DNA of 64,000 nucleotides from JACCTH01 sp963761985. GTDB taxonomy: Bacteria; Actinomycetota; Acidimicrobiia; Spongiisociales; ZC4RG35. The notes under the pieces were generated by a model that searched no databases, was not told where the DNA came from, and worked only from the letters and a program-made list of their open reading frames with translations. The stretch covers positions 62,001 to 126,000 of the forward strand of contig CAVXIT010000013.1 in assembly GCA_963761985.1 (NCBI GenBank), given 5' to 3'. Position numbers and translations under genes: made by a program. Below are positions 16,985 through 25,125 of the stretch, one piece after another. Numbering within the stretch: position 1 is the first letter of the stretch; every line of letters starts with the position of its first letter.

Positions 16985-17959
16985 ATGCGCCTCTACCGGT
17001 TGGGGGACGCGGGCGACGCTGTCCGTGATATTCAAGGTCGGCTCCTGGCACTCGGCTACGACGTCGAGATCACAGGGGAGCTTACGCTCGAAGCTGAGTC
17101 CGCCGTGAGGGCGTTTCAAATCGATCGGGGGCTCACCGCGGACGGGGTGGTGGGGCCCGAGACCTGGCGGGTCCTCTACGAAGCGGGCTACCGGCTGGGG
17201 GACCGGTTGCTCCTGTTGCGCAGGCCCTTCATGCGAGGCGAGGACGTTTCCGAGCTGCAGAGCCGGCTCAGCCATTTCGGATTCGATCCCGGAAAGATCG
17301 ACAGCATTTTTGGTCCGGGTACGGAACGAGCAGTGCTCGAGTTCCAACGGAACCGAAATCTCACCGAGGATGGAAGTGCGGGTCCCGAGGTTCTCACCGA
17401 GTTGCGTCTCCTGGTGCGAGGATCTTTCGGCGAGGGTCGCGAGTTGGTACGGGAAAAGGAGTGGCTTCGGTCCTTGCCGGCGAGCGTGGTGGGAGCGAGG
17501 GTCTTTTTCGATGCCGCGTGCCGCACACCGGCGGAAGCACGCGTTGCGTGGCTGGCGGCGAGCACGGCAGCGATGGAGTTACAAGCGAGAGGTGGTCAAC
17601 CGATGCTGGGACGATCGGCCGACACCAGCCTTCCGGAACGGGTGAGGGCCGGACGCGCCAACCGTTTGGGTGCGGATCTGGTCGTCTCGTTTCAGAACCG
17701 CATCGATGGCGGCCCGGGGGCGATCTTCTACTTCGCCAGCGATCGAAGCCGTTCCCGCGCTGGGGAAATGCTGGCGACGCGCATCGCGGTTGCTTTGGGG
17801 AGCCAGGTGGAACCGCGGGCAACTGCGATACTCCGCGAGACGCGGGCGCCGGCGGTGATCGTGGCTCTTCCACAGCTGAACGCAGAGATCGGTCGCCGCG
17901 TGGTGGATGGAATCAGCAAGTTCTTCGCGACGGCGGCCGAGCAGCAGACGATGGTGTAG
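16985..17959 (+). CDS. CwlM-like protein: two peptidoglycan-binding domains plus degenerate amidase_3 domain
   Basis: The position between parB and trxA matches mycobacterial cwlM, whose product is a cytoplasmic regulator of peptidoglycan precursor synthesis. Two PG_binding_1 repeats occupy about residues 6-60 and 85-140 (AVRAFQ..GLTADGVVGPETW; AVLEFQRNRNLTEDGSAGPE). The remaining half has the length and pattern of an amidase_3 domain, but the expected zinc His in DPGHGG is replaced (FDAACRTP), SIHAN reads SFQNR and the terminal catalytic Glu (LVEGGF-like) reads VIVALPQLN. No signal peptide is present. A regulatory rather than hydrolytic role is therefore inferred. ATG 16985 is preferred over GTG 16967. 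Confidence 0.75.
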   Translation: MRLYRLGDAGDAVRDIQGRLLALGYDVEITGELTLEAESAVRAFQIDRGLTADGVVGPETWRVLYEAGYRLGDRLLLLRRPFMRGEDVSELQSRLSHFGFDPGKIDSIFGPGTERAVLEFQRNRNLTEDGSAGPEVLTELRLLVRGSFGEGRELVREKEWLRSLPASVVGARVFFDAACRTPAEARVAWLAASTAAMELQARGGQPMLGRSADTSLPERVRAGRANRLGADLVVSFQNRIDGGPGAIFYFASDRSRSRAGEMLATRIAVALGSQVEPRATAILRETRAPAVIVALPQLNAEIGRRVVDGISKFFATAAEQQTMV

Positions 17960-17984
17960 TTCTCTCCCGGCTGAGGAGAGAACT
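17958..17984. terminator. Bidirectional hairpin between cwlM-like gene and trxA
   Basis: AGTTCTCTCC and GGAGAGAACT form a perfect 10-bp stem with a 7-nt loop. The hairpin overlaps the last bases of the stop codons of both converging genes (17957-17959 and 17983-17985), so one structure serves both transcripts. No long U-tract follows on either side. Confidence 0.6.
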
Positions 17985-18315
17985 AAGCGAGGTACTCGGA
18001 GAGCTCTGAGACCAACACGTGCTTGGGTCGGGCGCCGATGATTCGCTTCTTCTCGACCCCGTCCTTGAAGAGGATCAGGGTGGGAATGCTCATGATGTCA
18101 TAGGAGCCCTGAATCTGAGGGTTCTCATCAACGTTCAACTTGCCGACTTTGATCTTCCCGGCGTATTCCGTAGCCATCTCCTCGAGGATCGGCGCAACCA
18201 GACGGCAGGGCCCGCACCATTCGGCCCAGAAGTCGACCAAAACGGGCTTGCCGGACGTGATTTCCTCGTTGAAATTGGAGTTGTCGAGGGTGACGGTGTT
18301 ATTTGACAAAATCAT
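17983..18315 (-). CDS. trxA: Thioredoxin
   Basis: General disulfide reductase, 110 aa. The active site WCGPC lies at residues 33-37 within VLVDFWAEWCGPCR, and the cis-Pro motif SIPTLILF is near 77. It is downstream of trxB on the same strand (53-bp gap), forming the trxB-trxA pair conserved next to cwlM and parB in Actinobacteria. It ends in the shared hairpin. Confidence 0.97.
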   Translation of the reverse strand: MILSNNTVTLDNSNFNEEITSGKPVLVDFWAEWCGPCRLVAPILEEMATEYAGKIKVGKLNVDENPQIQGSYDIMSIPTLILFKDGVEKKRIIGARPKHVLVSELSEYLA

Positions 18316-18368
18316 TCTTTCTTTAGTTGGACCAACACAGTTGAACGCCTGATCATTCCCCTAGTGAT

Positions 18369-19340
18369 CTAGTGCTGAGTGAGGTAGTGCTGAGCGTCGA
18401 GCGCGGCCATGCAACCGGTTCCGGCAGCCGAAACCGCCTGGCGGTAGCGGGCATCAGCCACGTCACCGGCAGCGAAAACGCCGGGGATCGAGGTGGCCGT
18501 GGTGCCAGTAGCCGGCAACTGCAGGTACCCCTTCTCGTTGAGAGGCAGTTGGCCAGCAAAGAGAGCGGTGTTTGGTTGGTGACCGATTGCGACAAAGACT
18601 CCGTTGGTGGTCATCGTTCGCTGCTCGCCGGTAACCGTGTCGGTGATGTCGACGGACTCCACCGTCTTGTCGCCATTGATCGCCGCGAGGGCGGAATTCC
18701 ACTGGATCTCGATCTTGGGATGCTCCATGACACGTTTGGCCATGATCGCCGAGGCGCGAAACTGGTCGCGCCGGTGCACGATGGTGACCTTCGAAGCGAA
18801 GCGAGTAAGGAACAACGCCTCCTCCATAGCCGAGTCACCTCCTCCCACGACCACGAGCTCTTTATCCCGAAAGAAGAATCCGTCACAGGTGGCACAAGCG
18901 GACACACCGTGTCCGGTGAGGCGCTCTTCGCCCGGAATCGATAGCCATTTGGCGGATGCCCCGGTCGCGATGACGAGAGTCCGGGTCTCGTAGCGGTCGG
19001 CTCCAGCAAAAACAAGATGATGGGCCAGGCCGTTCTCTGGGGTCGCGAGTTGAACCGAGGTGACATCGGTGGCCAGAAGGCGCGCCCCGAATCGCTCGGC
19101 CTGTTTGCGGAAACGGTCCATGAGCTCTGGACCCATAATTCCGTCGGGAAACCCCGGATAGTTCTCGACGTCGGTGGTGATCATCAGCTGGCCACCGGCC
19201 GCCACCCCCTCGAATACCAATGGTGCCAGGTCGGCGCGAGCCGCATAGAGAGCAGCAGTTAAACCGGCAGGTCCGCTGCCGATGATGATCAATTCCTCGA
19301 TGGCCCCGTCCGTGTCGGGGCTTTCCTGTCTCTGGCTCAT
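18369..19340 (-). CDS. trxB: Thioredoxin reductase (NADPH)
   Basis: Flavoenzyme that reduces thioredoxin, 323 aa. It has the FAD motif GSGPAGLTAALYAARA (about 22-37), the redox pair CATC (about 147-150), the NADPH-binding GGGDSAMEEALFLT and the C-terminal FAD motif GVFAAGDVADARYRQAVSAAGTGCMAA. The start overlaps the stop of the holin-like small membrane gene by 4 bp, so the three genes are read together with trxA. Confidence 0.97.
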   Translation of the reverse strand: MSQRQESPDTDGAIEELIIIGSGPAGLTAALYAARADLAPLVFEGVAAGGQLMITTDVENYPGFPDGIMGPELMDRFRKQAERFGARLLATDVTSVQLATPENGLAHHLVFAGADRYETRTLVIATGASAKWLSIPGEERLTGHGVSACATCDGFFFRDKELVVVGGGDSAMEEALFLTRFASKVTIVHRRDQFRASAIMAKRVMEHPKIEIQWNSALAAINGDKTVESVDITDTVTGEQRTMTTNGVFVAIGHQPNTALFAGQLPLNEKGYLQLPATGTTATSIPGVFAAGDVADARYRQAVSAAGTGCMAALDAQHYLTQH

Positions 19341-19612
19341 TCAGCCTTGCTCTTCTTGGCCCAAAGGAAGATTCCTCCGATCAAGGCAATCGCCCCGAGC
19401 ACGCCAAACGCGCCGTCGTTCCCCAGCGGGATCGCCAGCGCAGCAAAGATTGTGAGGAGAAGAAACACCGCCGCCATCAACCCCAGCGCTGCCGCAACCA
19501 TTCCCAGCGAGGAGACCCGGATCCAGCGATTGACCCGATCGACGGTAAGCGATCGGATTCGGGTGGCAACCATTTCTAAGAGGTCGGCGAAACGGGTCGC
19601 GAAGTCGTCCAT
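19337..19612 (-). CDS. Small two-helix membrane protein, phage holin_3_6/Holin-X-like
   Basis: A 91-aa protein with an amphipathic N-terminal helix (about 1-30) and two strong membrane segments (VAAALGLMAAVFLLLTIFAALAI and GVLGAIALIGGIFLWAKK). The layout matches the actinobacterial Holin-X / DUF1469-type putative membrane proteins, which are not proven holins. It is the first gene of a transcript with trxB and trxA (4-bp overlap). Function unknown. Confidence 0.6.
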   Translation of the reverse strand: MDDFATRFADLLEMVATRIRSLTVDRVNRWIRVSSLGMVAAALGLMAAVFLLLTIFAALAIPLGNDGAFGVLGAIALIGGIFLWAKKSKAE

Positions 19613-19637
19613 TGAGCGATCAGGTTAGAGAGCAGAG

Positions 19638-19675
19638 ATCGGATGTCAGACGTCCGATCCGAGGCCCGCGTCTGA
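19638..19675. repeat. CAGA-rich hairpin repeat, copy 1 (left of STAND gene)
   Basis: An imperfect palindrome (ATCGGATGTCAGACGTCCGA, from 19638) is followed by GATCCGAGGC and GTCTGAG. It shares the order CAGACGTC-(A/C)GATCCGAG with the copy at 22410-22458 on the other side of the STAND gene. It lies in the divergent gap between the holin-like gene and the STAND gene. Confidence 0.5.
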
Positions 19676-19705
19676 GCGTTTCGCGTGTAACTAAGGTCTC
19701 GCCCG

Positions 19706-22405
19706 GTGCTAGGTGGCTCTCCGATCAGGACCCCCGACCAGAGGCTGCGGGTGTTCGTCAGTTCCACGATTCAGGAACTCGCCCCAGAACGCGGCATCGT
19801 TCGAACAACGATCAGCAATTTGCGTTTGATCCCGGTTCTGTTCGAGATGGGAGCGCGACCTCACCCACCCCGAGACCTCTATCGCGCGTACCTGGACCAG
19901 AGCGACATCTTCGTCGGCATCTATTGGCAGAGCTACGGCTGGGTGGCACCCACATCGGACATCTCAGGATTGGAAGATGAGTTCCAACTTTCCGAGGGAA
20001 AACCGCGCCTGATATACGTCAAGGAACCAGCACCGGATCGACAATCGCGCCTGAGCGATTTGCTGGAACTCGTGCGGAACTCGGAGTCGGTGAGCTATCA
20101 ACGCTTTCGGAGTCCGGAGGAACTAGTTGACCTGATCGCCAACGACCTCGCGGTTCTGCTTTCGGAGCGCTTCTCCACGCCAAGCGCCACGAGCAAGGCA
20201 AAGCCGGCCCTGGCAGCGCGGTCGTTGCCCAAGTTGGCGGACCGATTGATCGGACGGGACAACGAGCTGCGCGAACTCGAGGAAGTCCTGTTGCAGCCAC
20301 AGCCAAGGTTGATCACCTTGACCGGACCGGGCGGCACCGGAAAAAGTCGCTTGGGACTCGAGCTCGCTCATCGCGTGGCAGCCCACTTTGAAGACGGAGT
20401 GCGCTTCGTGTCCCTGGGAGAAGTCGGAGAGCCGGCTGAAGTGGTAGGCCGAATCGGTCGTGATTTGGGGCTGCAGGACAGCGGGCGTCAGCCGATTGCC
20501 GAAACTGTCACCGAGTACCTCGGTGACAAGGGAATGCTCATCCTCATCGACAACTTCGAGCAGGTCCTGTCAGCATCGCCGTTGCTTAGTCGGCTGCTCG
20601 AGGCTGCAACGCGAGTCAAGATTCTTGTCACCAGTCGGGCGCCGCTCCGTCTGACCGGCGAATACGAGTACCACGTGAGCCCCTTGACCCATCCGGTCGG
20701 AGATCCATCCGAATTAGGAGTTGAGCTGGAGTTTCCGGCAGTCGAGCTATTCGTCGAACGCGCTAAGGAAGCAAACCCGGCGCTGGTCTTGGACTCCGCA
20801 CAGATAGAGGCCATTGCCGGGATCAGTCGCAGCCTCGATGGCCTGCCCCTCGCCATCGAACTCGCCGCGGCCCGTACTCGCTATCTCGATCCCAAGACTC
20901 TGGCCACCCACATGACCAGCACACTTGACCTGCTGTCGAAGGGCCCTCGAGATCTGCCGGCCAGGCAGCAGACGATGCGCGCGGCAATCGGATGGAGCGA
21001 GGGCTTGTTGGAAGACCGCGCTCACAGACTGTTCCGCAGGATGGCGGTGCTCAACGGTGAATCGCTGATCGACTCGATAGAAGCCATCGCCAACTGGGAA
21101 GGCGACCTCGGCACGGATCTGTTCGAGGAGCTCGAGTCACTGGTCGACCTCGGCCTGGTGAGGGTCTCGAGCGCCCCGACAGGAGAGCCTCGGTTCTCGA
21201 TGCTCAGAACAGTGCAGGAATACGCCTCAGAGAAGCTGATGGCCGCCGGCGAGATGGAAGCAGCCGGGCAGCGCCACGCCCACCACTTTCTGACTTTGGC
21301 CGAGGAAGCTGAGCCCTACCTCTGGCTATCTGATCGAGGACCGTGGATCGACCGTCTATTCGCCGAGGCCGACAACCTACGGCAGGCCTTTGACACCCTC
21401 CATGCGTCGAACGACCAAGTTTCGCTTTGGCGTCTGGCAGCCGCTCTCGGGCCTTATTTGATGGTGAGGGGGCCGCAGGGGCAATCGGTTCGCCTCCTCG
21501 GCGCGGTCGGCATCAATGCCGAGACCCCGCTACCCGACGGCGTGAGCCAGAACACGGCGGCGGCCGTCATGCGCGGCGCCGGGATCCTGTACGCATTGAT
21601 TGGCGACTTTCAGGCTGCGATCCCACATCTGCGTCGAGCAACGGATCTCTTCAGTGACGCGGCAGACTCTCTGGGTGCGGCGCGGGCAAAGACTTTTCTC
21701 GGCGTTTCCGGGATCAGCACCGGCGACCCCTCAGCGATGCCAGATCTGGCGGGCGGTCTCCAACTCGGTCTCGAACTGGGCGATACCTTCGCCTCCGCGG
21801 TGGCATCCACATTCATGGCCGAGGTGAGCTTGGCCTTCGGCGACTTCGATGGCGCACGCAAATATGTCGCTGATGCGGAGGCCATTTGCCGTTCCCAAGG
21901 TGATCGATGGCTACTAGGAATCACGCTGCTGCAAAAGGGCAACGTGGCCATTGTCAGCGACGACATGGAGGCCGCTATTCCAACAACTGAAGAGTGCTAC
22001 TCGGTGCTCCATGAAGGGCAGTCGAGCGTCGCCGGGTGGCCGATGGTGGGTCTCGGTTACTGTCACCTGCGACTGAAGAACGTCGACCTGGCAGCCAAAT
22101 ACTTCGACCAGAGCATCGAGCACGGTCGTGTGGCAGGCGACAAGACCATCGTGTTATCCGGCCTGATGGGTCTCGCCGGTGTGGCGGTGAACCAGGGCGA
22201 GATTGAGCGAGCGGCGATGTTGTTGGGAGCTTCCGATGCCATCCGGGCTTCGATTGGCTACCAACTCTGGAGTGCGACCCTGGTGATGAACAATCTTGTC
22301 GAGGCGCTGATAGGAGCTGCGGGCCACGAAGCACAGGTAGCTGAGGGACGCGAACGGGGCGGCCGACTCTCCTATGAAGATGCCGTGGCGCTGGCCACGA
22401 AATAG
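19706..22405 (+). CDS. DUF4062-STAND (NB-ARC/AfsR-like) ATPase with TPR-type C-terminus
   Basis: An 899-aa signal-transduction ATPase. Residues about 14-110 are a DUF4062 domain (LRVFVSSTIQEL, then DIFVGIYWQSYGW and GKPRLIYVKE). The NB-ARC/STAND core has Walker A GPGGTGKS (207-214), Walker B MLILIDNFEQVL (near 275), the sensor-type ILVTSRAPLRL (near 310) and the GLPLAIELAAAR motif (near 385). From about 520 to the end the sequence is helical and TPR-like. No C-terminal LuxR helix-turn-helix is seen. Such proteins act as switches that oligomerise on ligand binding; several STAND families are immune sensors. The gene interrupts conserved trxB/anti-sigma synteny and is flanked by related repeats. 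The GTG start is uncertain; GTG 19749 is an alternative. Confidence 0.8.
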   Translation: MLGGSPIRTPDQRLRVFVSSTIQELAPERGIVRTTISNLRLIPVLFEMGARPHPPRDLYRAYLDQSDIFVGIYWQSYGWVAPTSDISGLEDEFQLSEGKPRLIYVKEPAPDRQSRLSDLLELVRNSESVSYQRFRSPEELVDLIANDLAVLLSERFSTPSATSKAKPALAARSLPKLADRLIGRDNELRELEEVLLQPQPRLITLTGPGGTGKSRLGLELAHRVAAHFEDGVRFVSLGEVGEPAEVVGRIGRDLGLQDSGRQPIAETVTEYLGDKGMLILIDNFEQVLSASPLLSRLLEAATRVKILVTSRAPLRLTGEYEYHVSPLTHPVGDPSELGVELEFPAVELFVERAKEANPALVLDSAQIEAIAGISRSLDGLPLAIELAAARTRYLDPKTLATHMTSTLDLLSKGPRDLPARQQTMRAAIGWSEGLLEDRAHRLFRRMAVLNGESLIDSIEAIANWEGDLGTDLFEELESLVDLGLVRVSSAPTGEPRFSMLRTVQEYASEKLMAAGEMEAAGQRHAHHFLTLAEEAEPYLWLSDRGPWIDRLFAEADNLRQAFDTLHASNDQVSLWRLAAALGPYLMVRGPQGQSVRLLGAVGINAETPLPDGVSQNTAAAVMRGAGILYALIGDFQAAIPHLRRATDLFSDAADSLGAARAKTFLGVSGISTGDPSAMPDLAGGLQLGLELGDTFASAVASTFMAEVSLAFGDFDGARKYVADAEAICRSQGDRWLLGITLLQKGNVAIVSDDMEAAIPTTEECYSVLHEGQSSVAGWPMVGLGYCHLRLKNVDLAAKYFDQSIEHGRVAGDKTIVLSGLMGLAGVAVNQGEIERAAMLLGASDAIRASIGYQLWSATLVMNNLVEALIGAAGHEAQVAEGRERGGRLSYEDAVALATK

Positions 22406-22409
22406 ATAT

Positions 22410-22458
22410 CAGACATCAGACGACAGACGTCAGATCCGAGTCTGAAATCTGATGTCTG
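22410..22458. repeat. CAGA-rich hairpin repeat, copy 2 (right of STAND gene)
   Basis: CAGACATCAGA (22410-22420) pairs perfectly with TCTGATGTCTG (22448-22458), with an inner CAGAC/GTCTG stem, giving a long hairpin between the converging STAND and anti-sigma genes. The internal CGAGTCTGAAATCTG (22437-22451) is identical, in inverted orientation, to 47756-47770. It may also serve as a terminator here. Confidence 0.6.
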
Positions 22459-22474
22459 ACGTCTGAAGTCTGGT

Positions 22475-23257
22475 TTAGGGGAGGTCGATTTCGGAGCAGT
22501 CGTCGGTGAAATAAGCCCGAGCGCTCAGCACGTCGTCCTCCTCGATGACGAGGATGATGACGGGTCGCTCGTCCAGCGAGGCTTCGGCCGTCGTCACCAC
22601 CGTCAATTCGGTTAGAGCAGGGCAAGCTGCCTCGTAATCGAGGTTGCCCGCAGCGGTGGTGGCCGTCGGAGCAGCTTCGTTTATTTCTTGTTCCAGCAAC
22701 AGTCGCGCCTTGCCGGCGAGTGAGTCGAGAGAGTTCTCATCGGACCCGGCGATGCCGGCGCTGTCCTCCAGGTTCTGACCAGTTGCTCCAGCGAAAGTCG
22801 ACTCCGAGGCTGCCGTGGTCGCCGCTGCTGCCGCCATTCGGTCCTCGGAGGATTCCCCCGCCGCCAACTCGAAGCCAATCGTGGTTGTGGCTGCCCCGTC
22901 TCCGCCGCCTCCAGTTGCAAAGATCGTGCCGATCACAACCACTCCGGCAAGCACCGCAGCCACCGCGGAGAGGCGGCCCCAGACCGGGGAGAGCAGCTTG
23001 CGGTTGCGGGCCGCAGCGAGGTCCACCACCGGCGCCGGGAGTTGGCTCATCACCCCTCTGTGCAAGGCGTCCGCCTCGAAGCTGGTCAGTTGGGCGGCGG
23101 GCACGTTCCCGAGTAATTGCCGCATAGCCAGCTGCTCTCGAAACTCGTTGGCACATTCGGGACAGCTCCGCACCAGCGACTCTGCTTGCTCGCGATCAGC
23201 CGGGTCGCCTGCGGCATGAGCGGCGATTAGGTCGAGGTCGTGGTCGAGGTGAGTCAT
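22475..23257 (-). CDS. Putative anti-sigma factor (membrane, partner of SigM-type ECF)
   Basis: A 260-aa protein overlapping the sigma gene by 4 bp (ATGA), the usual sign of a sigma/anti-sigma pair. The N-terminal 60 residues resemble a zinc-finger anti-sigma domain with a CPEC pair and an upstream His-rich start. A single membrane helix (LSAVAAVLAGVVVIGTIFA, about 95-113) separates it from an Ala/Thr/Ser-rich extracytoplasmic region ending in a folded segment with two Cys (AACPALTELT and DDCSEIDLP). It probably holds the sigma factor at the membrane until an envelope or redox signal. Confidence 0.75.
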   Translation of the reverse strand: MTHLDHDLDLIAAHAAGDPADREQAESLVRSCPECANEFREQLAMRQLLGNVPAAQLTSFEADALHRGVMSQLPAPVVDLAAARNRKLLSPVWGRLSAVAAVLAGVVVIGTIFATGGGGDGAATTTIGFELAAGESSEDRMAAAAATTAASESTFAGATGQNLEDSAGIAGSDENSLDSLAGKARLLLEQEINEAAPTATTAAGNLDYEAACPALTELTVVTTAEASLDERPVIILVIEEDDVLSARAYFTDDCSEIDLP

Positions 23258-23826
23258 GAGACTGAACTTGGATGCTCAGAACCCCCCAAAAGGTTCCCCA
23301 GCTGTGACGCCAGCTGCTTGCGGGCCCGAAAAAGTCGGGACTTCACCGTTCCTAACGGCAACTCGAGAAGTTCGGCAAGTTCAGGGAGGGCGTATCCCTC
23401 GATGTCTGACAGGATCACGACTGTTCGAAACTCAGGCGAGAGCGTGGCGAGCGCGGCAGAGATCGACGGAGCCAGTTCAACCGAGTCAAAACTATCGCCA
23501 GCTCGGACATCGGCCGGTTCGAAGTAGTCGGGCATCGGTTCGGATGGCCGCCGGCGTTCTTTCCGCAGAAGGTCATAACAAGTGTTGACCGCGATCCGAT
23601 AAATCCAGGTTCCAACGGCCGCTGTCGCCCGGTACTGGTGGGCCTTGCGAAAAACGGTGAGAAAGGTTTCCTGGGTGGCATCGAGAGCCGCCGCTCGATT
23701 GTTCATAACCCGCAGACAGACTGAAAACACCCGGTCCTGGTGTCTGCGCATGAGGGTCGAGAAAGCGACGTGATCACCCCCTACTACCCGCTCGAGCAGC
23801 ACCGCATCGTCACCGACTGCGGTCAT
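23254..23826 (-). CDS. sigM: ECF RNA polymerase sigma factor, SigM type
   Basis: A 190-aa ECF sigma factor. Region 2 contains FSTLMRRHQDRVFSVCLRVM and the -10-recognition part DATQETFLTVFRKAHQYR..GTWIYRIAVN. Region 4 is LSPEFRTVVILSDIEGYALPELAELLELPLGTVKSRLFRARKQL. I use the ATG at 23826, which overlaps the stop of the pseudokinase gene (TGATG), rather than the upstream ATG at 23859 that lies inside that gene. Order and neighbours (pseudokinase, anti-sigma, trxB, trxA) match mycobacterial sigM, so that name is inferred from synteny plus family. Confidence 0.88.
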   Translation of the reverse strand: MTAVGDDAVLLERVVGGDHVAFSTLMRRHQDRVFSVCLRVMNNRAAALDATQETFLTVFRKAHQYRATAAVGTWIYRIAVNTCYDLLRKERRRPSEPMPDYFEPADVRAGDSFDSVELAPSISAALATLSPEFRTVVILSDIEGYALPELAELLELPLGTVKSRLFRARKQLASQLGNLLGGSEHPSSVS

Positions 23827-25121
23827 CAAGCGAAGGTTATCTCCCCGATCGTTACCCAATAGGAACCGTCACTTTGAGCCGGGAGCGACGAGAACCACAA
23901 GAGCCAATGCCCGTCGTTGCGCGGAGGAAGCTGGAGTCGCAGCGGTCCCCCTTCACTTGCCCCACTCAGAATGGTTTCCCATTCGTCCGGTGTCGGGAGA
24001 ACCGTCGCTGCCCAGCGGACGGAGTAACTGGCGCCCGCCGAGAGGCCGACCACTTCCATCGTCGTCGGTGTACCTGTTGTAGAAACGATCATTCCGACTC
24101 CGGGCTTCAAGAGCTCCATCGGGTCGCGGTAGCGCTCGGTACGCCAAGACGTCTCGGAGTTGCCATCGATTGTCTGCCCAATGTTCTGGTCGTTCTCGCC
24201 CCCCTCACCGAAAGGGTCGAAAGCGCTCGCTCCGACGATGGCCGCCGGCGGCGCCACTCCGGCGATCGATGTCGTGGTCGTCTCTAGTGCCAGTGTCAGG
24301 GTGGGCACGCTCGCTCCCGACTGCGGGATCACCGGCAGGCCGCTGCTCCCCGACAGGAAACGACCGAGCCAGATCAGGCCTGCTGCCGTCAGGAGCAGGA
24401 TGGCGGCGAGCACAAGAACGCGGAGGTTGCGAGCCGGGGATATCTCGGGCGAAACCGGACGCGGGATCGCATCCAGGGCATGTGAGAAAGAGTTGGCGTC
24501 GAGGTCGCCATTCCGGGCCCGATACAGGATTCGGTCGAGCTCGGTGGGCACCCCGTCGACGACTTCCGAAGGAGGTGGTCCGCCTGGCTCAAATCCGGTG
24601 AGGGCCCGTTCGAGGACAGAGGCGAGGTCGGAAACATCACCCGCCGGAGTGGCGAGATAGCGCCGCGACCGACCGAACCCGCCGAGGCGGGCGGGACGAG
24701 AGACGGTGTACAGAATCGAGGAAGGCTCGATCGCGGCATGGGTCAGGCCAACTCGATGAAGGGCAGCGAGAGCTCCGGCCAAGCCGGAAGCATTTTCCGC
24801 AAACTCTGAGTAGTCGAGCGTCTCTCCCGCGTCGAGCCGGCTGGCGAGAGTCATGCCGCCGTTCCATTCGCTGACGAAGTAGGCGCCGTCCGTGACTTCC
24901 TCGGCCTCGAAGATCGGCTCGAGGTTGGGATGCCGAACCGCCGCGGCTGCCCGCACCATCGCCAGAAACTCGGCGCGGCGTTTCTCGTTGGCGTCGGGTC
25001 CCAAGAGCCGGATCAACACCGGCCGATCGAGATGCTCGTCGGTGGCCAACCATTCCTCAATGTCCTGGTCGCGGCCCAGTCGGATCTCGAGTCGATAGCG
25101 AGAAGGAAGCGGCGGCGGCAT
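23826..25121 (-). CDS. Membrane pseudokinase with extracytoplasmic discoidin-like domain (MurJ-tail homologue)
   Basis: 431 aa in three parts. Residues about 8-240 are a protein-kinase fold without catalytic residues: the VAIK Lys is Arg (VLIRLL), the HRD loop reads THAAIEPSSIL and DFG reads GGFG. A membrane helix (LRVLVLAAILLLTAAGLIWLG) follows near 250-270. The rest is a Thr/Pro linker and a beta-sandwich-like domain containing TIDGNSETSWRTERY and a long WLLWFSSLP strand. In mycobacteria the same pseudokinase-TM-beta module is fused to the lipid II flippase MurJ just upstream of sigM; here it stands alone. The ATG at 25121 lies 4 bp after the GNAT gene; the longer frame upstream is antisense noise. 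Confidence 0.75.
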   Translation of the reverse strand: MPPPLPSRYRLEIRLGRDQDIEEWLATDEHLDRPVLIRLLGPDANEKRRAEFLAMVRAAAAVRHPNLEPIFEAEEVTDGAYFVSEWNGGMTLASRLDAGETLDYSEFAENASGLAGALAALHRVGLTHAAIEPSSILYTVSRPARLGGFGRSRRYLATPAGDVSDLASVLERALTGFEPGGPPPSEVVDGVPTELDRILYRARNGDLDANSFSHALDAIPRPVSPEISPARNLRVLVLAAILLLTAAGLIWLGRFLSGSSGLPVIPQSGASVPTLTLALETTTTSIAGVAPPAAIVGASAFDPFGEGGENDQNIGQTIDGNSETSWRTERYRDPMELLKPGVGMIVSTTGTPTTMEVVGLSAGASYSVRWAATVLPTPDEWETILSGASEGGPLRLQLPPRNDGHWLLWFSSLPAQSDGSYWVTIGEITFA

Positions 25122-25125
25122 ACGG

